Assembly: GCF_042677945.1 (NCBI RefSeq)
Contig: NZ_JBHUDN010000001.1
DNA from: Haloplanus litoreus
Lineage (GTDB): Archaea > Halobacteriota > Halobacteria > Halobacteriales > Haloferacaceae
DNA: 64,000 nt
Reading direction: 5' to 3' (one strand)
A model generated the notes under the pieces. The model made no database searches. It saw only the letters and a list, made by a program, of their open reading frames with translations, and was not told the DNA's origin. Both the position numbers and the translations under genes were made by a program. How positions within the stretch are numbered: the stretch's first letter is position 1; each line of letters opens with the position of its first letter. Below are positions 1 to 6,520 of this stretch, piece after piece.

Positions 1-1
1 C

Positions 2-394
2 GACGTGGACGAGTCGCGCGCGGACATTCTCGATACCCTCTCGGTCGAACGGGGCTACTCCCGACGGCCCTCCGACCGGGTCCACTACGTCGCCTCGCCC
101 GACGATCTGGACGGCATCGTCGACAAGACGGAGGCGTTCCTGGAGAGCCACGGCGGGAAACGGCGGGTGAGCGTCGACTCGCTCACCGAAATGGCGTACT
201 ACGCGGACGACGAACGGGTGTACGAGGCGACGAAACGACTGCTCGATTTGCTCGTCGAGTACGACGCAGTCGGGCTGTTTCACCTCTCGAAGGAGGTCCA
301 CGACGAGGAGACGCTGGCCCGCTTCCGCGAGCTGTTCGACGGCGTCCTCGACCTCGGGGTCGACGGGAACGTCGACGCGTCGTTCGAGACGTGA
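2..394 (+). CDS. Conserved haloarchaeal protein, C-terminal part (5' end outside window)
   Basis: The frame is open to the left edge, so this is the last ~130 residues of a longer protein. A GTG at position 5 is available but probably not the start, because the reading frame continues upstream. The visible part is acidic and has alternating helix/strand character, with a winged-helix-like stretch (residues about 50-90, key words VSVDSLTEMAYYADDERV and LLVEYDAVGLFHLS). It resembles the C-terminal part of haloarchaeal DUF7504/DUF7090-type proteins, but I recognise the family only loosely. It converges with the next gene, with an inverted repeat between the two stops. No enzymatic motif is visible in this fragment. 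Confidence 0.6.
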   Translation, partial: DVDESRADILDTLSVERGYSRRPSDRVHYVASPDDLDGIVDKTEAFLESHGGKRRVSVDSLTEMAYYADDERVYEATKRLLDLLVEYDAVGLFHLSKEVHDEETLARFRELFDGVLDLGVDGNVDASFET

Positions 395-419
395 CGCCAG
401 CGATGCCGTCGTGTTCGGG

Positions 420-446
420 CTGAACGGCGGTACCGGCGCCGTTCAG
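420..446. terminator. Inverted repeat between convergent genes, terminator-like
   Basis: Ten-base perfect arms (CTGAACGGCG / CGCCGTTCAG) flank a 7-base loop. The repeat lies 25 bp after the stop of the plus-strand gene and overlaps the last codons of the minus-strand gene. No T-run follows, so it may be an RNA-stabilising hairpin rather than a classical archaeal U-tract terminator. Confidence 0.4.
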
Positions 447-1234
447 CCGTCGCGTTCGGAGAGTTTTTCGAACGTCGTCGCCGCCCACCTGACGGCGTAC
501 TCGGGGCCGTACTCCACGTAGGCCGTCGTATCGAGGGCGGCGAAGGGAGCCGGGAGATCCAATCCGTGTTTGATCGCCGAACAGGCGAGTTCGGTGGCGT
601 CGGCGAAGTCGGTCTCACCCCGAGCGACGGCGCCGGGGAGACCGTCGACCCGGTCGCGGAGGCTGTCGCCGGCGTCGGCCCACGCGGCGTGGAGGCGGGG
701 GGAGTCGCCGGCCCAGTCGGCGAAGGTCGGCCGGGTTCGCAACCCGAGCCATCCGTCGTAGAGCGCCGCCGCGATCTGATAGACCGACGCGGGACCCAGC
801 GGAATCGCCGCGTCGAGGTCGGGGTAGGTCTCGCCGAAAAAGGGGAGGAACGACTCGGGCGCGTCGAGACCGATCTGGACGAACGCCTCCGCGATCAGGA
901 AGTCGAGGAACTCGTCGGGCGTCCCCGCCGCGCGCGCCTTGACCAGGACGGTCGGGGGATCGGTCTGACGGGTCCACGTTACCGTCCCGTCGCCGGGGAG
1001 GCCGACAGTGAAATCGGCCCCTGCGTAGCGGTGGAGTGGCCGGGGGGCGTCGTCCGGAACCCACTCGGCGGGGTAGGTCGCGGGGTCGAGGGCGTCGGCC
1101 AGCAAGCCGAGGTCCTCCGCGGTCGCCGGCGGCAACGTCTCGAAGTCGGCGTCGGCGTCGAGGACGAGGCAGCCGGGGGCGTGTCGATCACGGACGGCGT
1201 CGAGGTCTTCGGGGAGTGACCGACGCTCGAACAT
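443..1234 (-). CDS. Conserved haloarchaeal protein of unknown function (DUF7089-like)
   Basis: A 263-residue acidic soluble protein starting MFERRSLPED. The start at 1234 is chosen because its ATG shares one base with the TGA of the small upstream gene (TGATG), which implies translational coupling. Residues 1-110 look like an alpha/beta domain and the rest is mostly helical with many W/Y/F residues (for example FGETYPDLDAAIPLGP, DGWLGLRTRPTFADWAG). No known catalytic motif or transmembrane segment is seen. The composition matches the haloarchaeal family I remember as DUF7089, but the name is tentative. It converges with the partial gene at the left edge. Confidence 0.75.
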   Translation of the reverse strand: MFERRSLPEDLDAVRDRHAPGCLVLDADADFETLPPATAEDLGLLADALDPATYPAEWVPDDAPRPLHRYAGADFTVGLPGDGTVTWTRQTDPPTVLVKARAAGTPDEFLDFLIAEAFVQIGLDAPESFLPFFGETYPDLDAAIPLGPASVYQIAAALYDGWLGLRTRPTFADWAGDSPRLHAAWADAGDSLRDRVDGLPGAVARGETDFADATELACSAIKHGLDLPAPFAALDTTAYVEYGPEYAVRWAATTFEKLSERDG

Positions 1235-1323
1235 CAGCCGAGGAGGATCCCGAGGACGAGAACGGCCGCGAGCGTGGCCGATACACCGACGGTACCCACT
1301 ACGATCTTGGTTGCCTGACTCAT
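1234..1323 (-). CDS. 29-residue single-pass membrane peptide
   Basis: A very short gene encoding MSQATKIVVGTVGV followed by a hydrophobic stretch rich in A, V, L and G (residues 7-29), so nearly the whole peptide is one transmembrane helix. It sits directly upstream of the 263-aa gene and its TGA overlaps that gene's ATG by one base. A TATA-like element lies about 30 bp upstream (1349-1359), so the ATG would be nearly at the transcript 5' end. The composition is unlike a random antisense frame, and the coupling to a conserved gene supports it. Function unknown; a membrane anchor or small regulatory peptide is possible. Confidence 0.65.
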   Translation of the reverse strand: MSQATKIVVGTVGVSATLAAVLVLGILLG

Positions 1324-1348
1324 ACCGGGACCGTCGGGGCGACCCCGC

Positions 1349-1359
1349 ATAAATATTGT
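1349..1359 (-). promoter_or_regulatory. TATA box for the 29-aa/263-aa operon
   Basis: On the minus strand the sequence reads ACAATATTTATG, an AT-rich island in GC-rich DNA, about 30 bp upstream of the ATG at 1323. This is the spacing expected for a near-leaderless haloarchaeal transcript. Confidence 0.5.
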
Positions 1360-1417
1360 ACTCTCGGTCCCGGTCGGCGCGGCGGACGGCGAACGCGCCG
1401 GTACGGATCGGCATACC

Positions 1418-1439
1418 ATCGTTTCAGCTCCGAAACGAT
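1418..1439. repeat. Inverted GTTTC/GAAAC repeat (mini-ORB pair)
   Basis: Perfect 8-base arms ATCGTTTC and GAAACGAT are separated by 6 bases. The arms carry the GAAAC core of the ORB elements that follow at 1479 and 1515, so this may be a compact Orc1 site. It lies in the intergenic stretch 1324-1676, which otherwise holds no convincing gene. Confidence 0.4.
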
Positions 1440-1478
1440 CCTTCGTCACGAGCGTTTCAAAGCCCGTTGGTAGATTAA

Positions 1479-1500
1479 CTACAGTTGAAACAAAGGGGTT
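1479..1500 (+). repeat. ORB-like element (origin recognition box), oapC-distal copy 1
   Basis: Reads CAGTTGAAACAAAGGGGT in its core, matching the origin-proximal elements (CCAGTCGAAACGAAGGGGT) in the GAAAC and GGGGT blocks with the same spacing. It lies about 2 kb from the main origin, in the intergenic region downstream of oapC. Confidence 0.55.
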
Positions 1501-1514
1501 CAAGTGACCCCGGC

Positions 1515-1538
1515 GGTCGACTGGAAACGGAGGGGTGT
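1515..1538 (+). repeat. ORB-like element, oapC-distal copy 2
   Basis: Core TCGACTGGAAACGGAGGGGT, the closest match in this intergenic region to the haloarchaeal ORB pattern (CTGGAAAC, then purines, then GGGG). Same orientation as the copy at 1479; the two GAAAC cores are 37 bp apart. Likely an Orc1/Cdc6 binding site at the outer edge of the origin region. Confidence 0.6.
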
Positions 1539-1676
1539 CGTGGCGGATCCGAGGGGGAGCAAAGTGAGAGCTCCGGACGCCGACGGAACCGTCGTCGGCG
1601 TGAGCGTCGTCACCCGCGACGGAACCGGTGCTGGAGAACGAATGCGACGGGGGAGTAAATGAGTCTGGCGGATTCG

Positions 1677-2348
1677 CTACGGTCCGTCGTCGCGCCAGGT
1701 GTCGGCCACCTCGATGACGTAGTGGCCGTCCTCCTGCAGGGAGATGATGCACTCCTGCCGGTCGTACAGTTCCATCAGATTGAGTTCGTACTGCCCCGGG
1801 TTGAGGATCTTGATGCTCTCGAACTGGTCGTTGAGTTCGGCCCGGAGGTCGTCGATACCGGGCGATTCGGCCGAGTCGGGGGGGACGGTCCGCGCGGCGT
1901 CCTCGGCGGAAGGGGGCGGGGACGATGCGTCGTCAAGTTCCTCGGGGGAGACCACGTCACTGCGGGCGTCCGCCTGGGCGGTGTCCTCGTCGAGGACGCT
2001 GGGATCGGATTCGGCCTCGATGTAGTCGGCACCGGTGTCCGTCGTGGCGGACCCGGGGGCCGACGCGTCCGAGGTGGGAGAGACGTCGGGCACTGGCGGC
2101 TTCGATCCGGCGTCCGCGTCGGCGACGTCGTCGGATTCGGACGCCGAGTCCGGTCCGACGGGCGGCTCCGACGACGCCGACGATCCGGCGGCAGTCGGCG
2201 CATTCGGCGAGTCGTCGAGCGTCGGCGTTTCGGTCGCCGAGTCGGGTTTGAACTGGAACTTGTTCCCGCCGCAGTCGGGACATCCCGAGAGCATCTCCTT
2301 GGAACCGTCGGGAAACACCCGTTCGCAGTTCGTACACTGGTGGGGCAT
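1677..2348 (-). CDS. oapC: Origin-associated zinc-ribbon protein OapC
   Basis: A 223-residue protein with an N-terminal zinc ribbon (CTNCERVFPDG...CPDCGGNKF, residues 5-30), a long low-complexity acidic linker rich in D, S, A and P (about 40-165), and a conserved C-terminal segment (about 170-223, INDQ-like helix then ELMELYDRQECIISLQEDG). The layout and position match OapC of the haloarchaeal oapABC group beside the primary origin. The start ATG overlaps the TAA of oapB by one base (TAATG). The family is origin-associated by gene order; its biochemical role is not established. The ribbon suggests nucleic-acid or protein binding. Confidence 0.8.
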   Translation of the reverse strand: MPHQCTNCERVFPDGSKEMLSGCPDCGGNKFQFKPDSATETPTLDDSPNAPTAAGSSASSEPPVGPDSASESDDVADADAGSKPPVPDVSPTSDASAPGSATTDTGADYIEAESDPSVLDEDTAQADARSDVVSPEELDDASSPPPSAEDAARTVPPDSAESPGIDDLRAELNDQFESIKILNPGQYELNLMELYDRQECIISLQEDGHYVIEVADTWRDDGP

Positions 2349-2734
2349 TACTTTCGCGAGACGAGCGCGCTGATGAGGTTCTCGTCCTTGTGGAGCGTCT
2401 GAATCTGGTTGGCCGGGCCGATGACGGTGAGCTTCTTCGTCGATTCCCGACCCATCAGGCGGTCGAGGAAACTTCGATCGGCCGTCTCGGAGCGAGGGTA
2501 CGTCTCGATCTCGATGCCGTTGAACTCGTCGGGGCTGATCTCCGTCATCGTCACCTCGATGAGTTTCGACTCCTCGTCCGGCGAGAGTCCCTCCTCCAGG
2601 ATGACGATGTTGCCCTCGCGGACCCCGTCGAGGATGAGCCGGATCTTCTCCATGCTCGCGAGGTCGTCCATCCGGGCACCGCTGATGAGGTCGATCTGGA
2701 CGCCGTTGACGTCGGTCGGGGTTGCTTCAGGCAT
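2348..2734 (-). CDS. oapB: Origin-associated DUF2073 protein OapB
   Basis: A 128-residue protein (MPEATPTDVNGVQIDLISG...) of the archaeal DUF2073 family, which is nearly always paired with an Era-like GTPase. I chose the ATG at 2734 because GGTGAT, a strong match to the anti-Shine-Dalgarno, lies 5 bases upstream; a GTG at 2743 overlapping the oapA stop is the alternative. Recognisable segments are IRLILDGVREGNIVILEEGL and LTVIGPANQIQTLHKDE. The first half predicts alpha/beta structure and no catalytic residues are obvious. Middle gene of the oapA-oapB-oapC operon, with the junction to oapC overlapping. Confidence 0.85.
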   Translation of the reverse strand: MPEATPTDVNGVQIDLISGARMDDLASMEKIRLILDGVREGNIVILEEGLSPDEESKLIEVTMTEISPDEFNGIEIETYPRSETADRSFLDRLMGRESTKKLTVIGPANQIQTLHKDENLISALVSRK

Positions 2735-2739
2735 CTCGA

Positions 2740-3381
2740 TCACCCGAAGTACTCCGCGATCTTGTCGTACACTTCGTCCATGTTGTCGCCTTCGAGCGCC
2801 GACAGCGGAATCGTCTGGTGCTGAGGGAAGGCGTTCTCGATCTGTTTGATGTTCGAATCGTCCAGGTCCGTCTTGTTCGCGAGGATGAGCACCGGCAGAT
2901 CCTGGCTCTCGATGATGCCGATGAGCATCGTGTTCACCTGGGTGAACGGGTCCTCGGTGCTGTCGAGGACGTAGATGACGCCGTCGACGTCCTCGCGGAG
3001 CCAGTGCATCGCCTCGGCGACTCCCTCCGTGGCCTCCCGGGAGCGGCGGACCGCGTCCTCCTCGTCGATGTCGTGTTCGAGGAACTCCTTGTAGTCCACC
3101 TTCGTGGTGACCCCGGGAGTGTCGACGATGTCGATAGTGACGGTTCGACCGTTTCGTTCGATTTCGACGTTCTCCTTGCGACGCGCCCGGCGAGTCTCGT
3201 GGGGTACGTGACTCTCCGGGCCGATGGCGTCGCCCGTCCAGTCACGGGCGATGCGGTTCGCGAGCGTCGTCTTTCCCGCGTTGGGCGGGCCGTAGATCCC
3301 GATTCGTTTGGGATCGCTGGCCGAGAACAGTCGTTCTGTAACCCGTGTGATGCTGTCTCTGAGTCCTGTGAGCAGTCCCAT
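2740..3381 (-). CDS. oapA: Origin-associated Era-like GTPase OapA
   Basis: A 213-residue GTPase beginning MGLLTGLRDSITRVTERLF. Motifs in order: P-loop GPPNAGKTTLA (about 31-41), switch/G3 DIVDTPGV (about 88-95), G4 NKTD, and a final SALEGDN as G5. An amphipathic N-terminal helix precedes the P-loop. The start is fixed by a GGAGG located upstream of ATG 3381. Proteins of this group pair with DUF2073 next to the haloarchaeal primary origin; a role linked to replication or segregation is inferred from position only. First gene of oapABC, transcribed away from the origin. Confidence 0.88.
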   Translation of the reverse strand: MGLLTGLRDSITRVTERLFSASDPKRIGIYGPPNAGKTTLANRIARDWTGDAIGPESHVPHETRRARRKENVEIERNGRTVTIDIVDTPGVTTKVDYKEFLEHDIDEEDAVRRSREATEGVAEAMHWLREDVDGVIYVLDSTEDPFTQVNTMLIGIIESQDLPVLILANKTDLDDSNIKQIENAFPQHQTIPLSALEGDNMDEVYDKIAEYFG

Positions 3382-3445
3382 CCTATCCTCCCGCACCTCC
3401 CGTCTACCGCCGCGAGAGGGCGTATGCGGGATGAAGGTCACCGCG

Positions 3446-3458
3446 TTCACTTAAGTGT
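3446..3458 (-). promoter_or_regulatory. Promoter/palindrome for oapABC
   Basis: CACTTAAGTG (3448-3457) is a perfect 10-base palindrome containing the TTAA of a TATA-like element, about 65 bp upstream of the oapA start. A transcript beginning near 3425 would have a short leader with the visible Shine-Dalgarno. The palindrome could also bind a regulator. Confidence 0.4.
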
Positions 3459-3609
3459 GCGTCAGACAACCATAACCGACCTGTCAGTAGCGACCGAGTA
3501 ACGGACGGCGGTCGGCAGGGGTGGGTCCGCGTGGTCACGAAGCCGAACCGACGGGTGGCGTGACGGAGCGGCGGGACTGGGCGGACCCGAAACGGCCCGG
3601 CGGGTCCCC

Positions 3610-3638
3610 GCCCCCCACCCCTTCGTTTCGGGTGGAAC
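3610..3638 (-). repeat. ORB element, left arm of origin
   Basis: On the minus strand the core is CCACCCGAAACGAAGGGGT followed by GGGGGG, identical over the 28 compared bases to the copy at 3819 in opposite orientation. The run of Gs is the halophile-type G-string of Orc1-binding boxes. Confidence 0.85.
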
Positions 3639-3699
3639 GGACCGACCACCGAGGGCGACGGCGACGGCCACACGGCTAGCGACGGACGAACGCCCTAGA

Positions 3700-3795
3700 A
3701 TCCACACACTACACCCCTGAAAGAAGTGTTTCTACTGGAGTACGGATATGGTTTCACTTGGTGTCTATTATAGCTTTCCTCTCTAATTATTCCCC
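3700..3795. other. AT-rich duplex-unwinding element of the origin
   Basis: The only long AT-rich interval of the origin, with stretches such as TCTATTATAGCTTTCC and CTCTAATTATTCC. It lies between the inverted ORBs. Two degenerate ORB cores in minus orientation occur in it: GTTTCTACTGGA (3729-3740) and GTTTCACTTGG (3752-3762). Confidence 0.75.
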
Positions 3796-3818
3796 TCCCC
3801 ACCCCTCCCTCGATCGTC

Positions 3819-3847
3819 GTTCCACCCGAAACGAAGGGGTGGGGGGG
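3819..3847 (+). repeat. ORB element, right arm of origin
   Basis: Core CCACCCGAAACGAAGGGGT then GGGGGGG, an inverted copy of the element at 3610-3638. Expected binding site of the neighbouring Orc1. Confidence 0.85.
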
Positions 3848-4093
3848 TCGTCGCCCTCCCCCTTCGGTTCGGCTGCAACCCCGCCGTCCCTCCCGCCCGT
3901 TCGACGTGTCGGGAGAACTGACCGACCGTCCTCCCCCGGTTACGGGAGTGTCTTCGTCCTCTGGCCCGTTCCTCCGGCGGAGGGGGAAGGTTTTTCTACC
4001 GCCTGTTCCTCTGTTTCCTCTGGATCATCTGGACGCGCTGCGGGCTTCGCGGGCGGTGGGACCGCCCGGAAATTCCTGCCCCCGTCGCGCGTC

Positions 4094-4114
4094 TTCCAGT
4101 CGAAACGATGGGGT
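4094..4114 (+). repeat. ORB element overlapping the orc1 5' region
   Basis: Core CCAGTCGAAACGATGGGGT ends 8 bp before the ATG chosen for orc1, so Orc1 binding here could repress its own gene. The ATG at 4108 lies inside this box, one reason for preferring ATG 4123. Confidence 0.75.
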
Positions 4115-4122
4115 TTCACCGA

Positions 4123-5646
4123 ATGGACGCGAACGACTCACCTCCCGACGATCGCCCCGATGTCGACGGCGACGAGCGGAGTCTGGACGCACCCGCCCGC
4201 GACCGGACGTCCGACATCTCCGACGACGTCGACATCGACGACGTCCTCGACGACGAGGACGACAGTCAGGGACTGTTCGACGACCTGCTCTCCGGGGAAC
4301 CGATCTTCGAGAACAAGGAGGTTCTCCGTCCGTCCTACACGCCCCACGAACTTCCCCACCGGAACGAACAGATCAACCAGATGGCGACCATCCTCGTCTC
4401 GGCGCTTCGGGGTGACACGCCGTCGAACATCCTCATCTACGGCAAGACCGGGACCGGGAAGACCGCGAGTGCGAAGTTCGTCAGCAAGGAACTCGAGTCG
4501 ACGTCCCAGAAGTACGACGTTCCCTGCGAGGTGGAGTACATCAACTGCGAGGTAACGGACACGCAGTATCGGGTCCTGGCCCAGCTCGCGAACAAGTTCA
4601 TCGAGAAGAACCGGACGGTTATCGCCGATCGGATCGACGACCTCTCCTCCCTCCGCTCGGCGGTGGCGGACGGCGACCGCACCCTCGCAGACACCCGTTT
4701 CGACTCCGTCGACGGCATCGACGACGGGATCGAGGCCCTCGAATCGGACCGCGAGGAGATGGAGTCCGTTCCGATGACGGGATGGCCGACTGACCGCGTC
4801 TACAGTTCCTTCTTCGAGGCGGTCGACTACCACGAACGCGTCGTGGTCATCATGCTCGACGAAATCGACAAACTCGTCGAGAAATCCGGCGACGACACGC
4901 TCTACAACCTCTCCCGGATGAACTCCGAACTCGACAACTCCCGCATCTCGATCATGGGCATCTCGAACGACCTGAAGTTCACCGACTTCCTCGATCCGCG
5001 GGTCAAATCCAGCCTCGGTGAGGAGGAAATCGTCTTCCCGCCCTACGACGCCAATCAGTTGCGGGACATCCTCCAACACCGCGCCGACGTGGCCTTCGAG
5101 AACGGCGCGCTCACCGAGGACGTCATCCCGCTCTGTGCCGCCTTCGCGGCGCAGGAACACGGCGACGCCCGCCGCGCTCTCGACCTGTTGCGGACGGCCG
5201 GCGAACTCGCCGAACGCGGACAGGCCAACACCGTCGAGGAGAGTCACGTCCGGCAGGCCCAGGACAAGATCGAACTCGACCGGGTGATCGAGGTGGTTCG
5301 AACCCTCCCCACGCAGTCGAAGATCGTGCTCTTTGCGATCATCCTCCTCGAGAAGAACGGCGTCCACAACATCAACACGGGTGAGGTGTACAACATCTAC
5401 AAACGGCTCTGTGAGGAGATCGACGCCGACGTACTCACCCAGCGACGCGTCACCGACCTCATCTCCGAACTCGACATGCTCGGCATCGTCAACGCCGTCG
5501 TGGTGAGCAAGGGCCGCTACGGCCGCACCAAGGAGATCAGCCTCTCGGTTCCCGTCGAAGAGACCGAGGCGGTCCTGCTCTCGGATAGCCGTCTCGGCGA
5601 CATCGAGAACGCTCAGCCGTTCGTCCAGGCCCGATTCGACAACTGA
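4123..5646 (+). CDS. orc1: Orc1/Cdc6 origin recognition ATPase
   Basis: A 507-residue AAA+ initiator. Residues 1-65 are an acidic disordered extension typical of haloarchaea. Then come the conserved SYTPHELPHRNEQI segment, Walker A YGKTGTGKTASA (about 105-117), a long acidic insert, Walker B VVVIMLDEIDKL, sensor 1 GISNDLKF, sensor 2 HGDARRALDLL, and a C-terminal winged helix that binds ORB DNA (about 405-507). ATG 4123 is preferred over ATG 4108, because the latter is inside an ORB. Position beside the origin and next to sec11 and polB matches the orc1 of the primary haloarchaeal origin. The 3' end overlaps sec11 by 34 bp, convergently. Confidence 0.95.
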   Translation: MDANDSPPDDRPDVDGDERSLDAPARDRTSDISDDVDIDDVLDDEDDSQGLFDDLLSGEPIFENKEVLRPSYTPHELPHRNEQINQMATILVSALRGDTPSNILIYGKTGTGKTASAKFVSKELESTSQKYDVPCEVEYINCEVTDTQYRVLAQLANKFIEKNRTVIADRIDDLSSLRSAVADGDRTLADTRFDSVDGIDDGIEALESDREEMESVPMTGWPTDRVYSSFFEAVDYHERVVVIMLDEIDKLVEKSGDDTLYNLSRMNSELDNSRISIMGISNDLKFTDFLDPRVKSSLGEEEIVFPPYDANQLRDILQHRADVAFENGALTEDVIPLCAAFAAQEHGDARRALDLLRTAGELAERGQANTVEESHVRQAQDKIELDRVIEVVRTLPTQSKIVLFAIILLEKNGVHNINTGEVYNIYKRLCEEIDADVLTQRRVTDLISELDMLGIVNAVVVSKGRYGRTKEISLSVPVEETEAVLLSDSRLGDIENAQPFVQARFDN

Positions 5647-6422
5647 GCGCCCGCGTCGGTTCGGATCGCCGCTGGCACTCGTTCGACCCGCTCGACACCG
5701 CTCTTGCCCGGCGACTTGAGGGTCGCGGGCGGCGATTCGAGGAGGACTCCCGAGACGCCGAGGCGCACCCAGCCGAGATACGGGACGCGAACGCGCGCGA
5801 TCCCGACGATCCAGCCCGGCTTGACCGGTTCGCTGATGCCGTTCACCTGGTCGTACTCGCGGTTGGCGTCGCCTTTGGTCACGAACCCGGCGTTCGGTGC
5901 GGGACAGTTCGGCATCTCCCCGCAGTCGCTCGCGGTGACGTACTCGGGATCGGCCTGCTCGTACCAGTTTTCGCCCTCTTCGACCCAGAACTGGGCGCGA
6001 TGGATCACGGGCGGCCCGGCGTTGCGGGGGTTGTCGTAGACGATAACCGATCCGTACTCGCCGAACTTCCAGTAGCCGACGTCGCGACCGGACGCCCGGG
6101 GAACGACGCCGGTTCCGTCCCGAGCCGCGTCGGGTGCGAACCGTCCGGTGTCGGTGATGAAGACCAGATCTCCCTTGTGCATGTGCGGTTCCATGCTCCC
6201 ACTCTCGACGGCGACCATCGGGGGCCACACGCCGCTGATGGCGAAGAGCAACAGGCCGATGGCGACGACTGCGCCGACGCTCAGCGCCGTCTCCCGGAGG
6301 ACCAGCAGCGGCCCGTCCGTCGCCGTGGCGACTCGCCGGAGCGGTCCCATCGACTCCCCCCGACCGTCGCCGTCGTCGCCGGCGTACTTGTCGGGTTGGC
6401 GAGGACCGTCGTCGGCACTCAT
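5613..6422 (-). CDS. sec11: Signal peptidase I, archaeal Sec11 type
   Basis: A 269-residue membrane protease that removes signal peptides from Sec-exported proteins. An acidic N-terminal tail (1-40) precedes one transmembrane helix (about 46-68). The catalytic serine is in VESGSMEPHM (Ser76), the histidine that replaces the bacterial lysine is in PPVIHRA (His141), and the conserved aspartate is in VTKGDANREYD (Asp185 region), as in the Ser-His-Asp archaeal enzymes. A large extracellular insert lies between His and Asp. ATG 6422 is chosen from the family N terminus. The gene is convergent with orc1 and diverges from polB. Confidence 0.92.
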   Translation of the reverse strand: MSADDGPRQPDKYAGDDGDGRGESMGPLRRVATATDGPLLVLRETALSVGAVVAIGLLLFAISGVWPPMVAVESGSMEPHMHKGDLVFITDTGRFAPDAARDGTGVVPRASGRDVGYWKFGEYGSVIVYDNPRNAGPPVIHRAQFWVEEGENWYEQADPEYVTASDCGEMPNCPAPNAGFVTKGDANREYDQVNGISEPVKPGWIVGIARVRVPYLGWVRLGVSGVLLESPPATLKSPGKSGVERVERVPAAIRTDAGAQLSNRAWTNG

Positions 6423-6520
6423 CGGTGGCCGTTTGCCGCCGCCGGAGTTGAAGCTTCTGGACGACTGGCCTCCCTCCGACGTTCCAGCATTCTTTTGACG
6501 GCGCCACTCGTGCCTCCCGT

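Larger units (their letters stand above)
3382..4122. other. oriC: Chromosomal replication origin (oriC1-type)
   Basis: A 741-bp gene-free stretch between divergent oapA and orc1. It contains an inverted pair of near-identical 28-base ORB elements (3610-3638 minus, 3819-3847 plus), each ending in a G-string, which enclose about 180 bp with an AT-rich core (3700-3795). A third ORB lies just before orc1 (4094-4114). This architecture, an orc1-adjacent pair of inverted ORBs around a duplex-unwinding element, is the established layout of haloarchaeal origins. No coding frame in this stretch is credible. Confidence 0.9.

Noticed and set aside
1418..1540. GTTTC/GAAAC repeats as part of a CRISPR array
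   Set aside because: Repeats differ in flanks, have no constant spacer length and match ORB elements; no cas genes are present.
1540..1662. A 40-codon plus-strand ORF after the distal ORBs
   Set aside because: GTG start without promoter, overlaps an ORB, and a basic/mixed composition; no support beyond being open.
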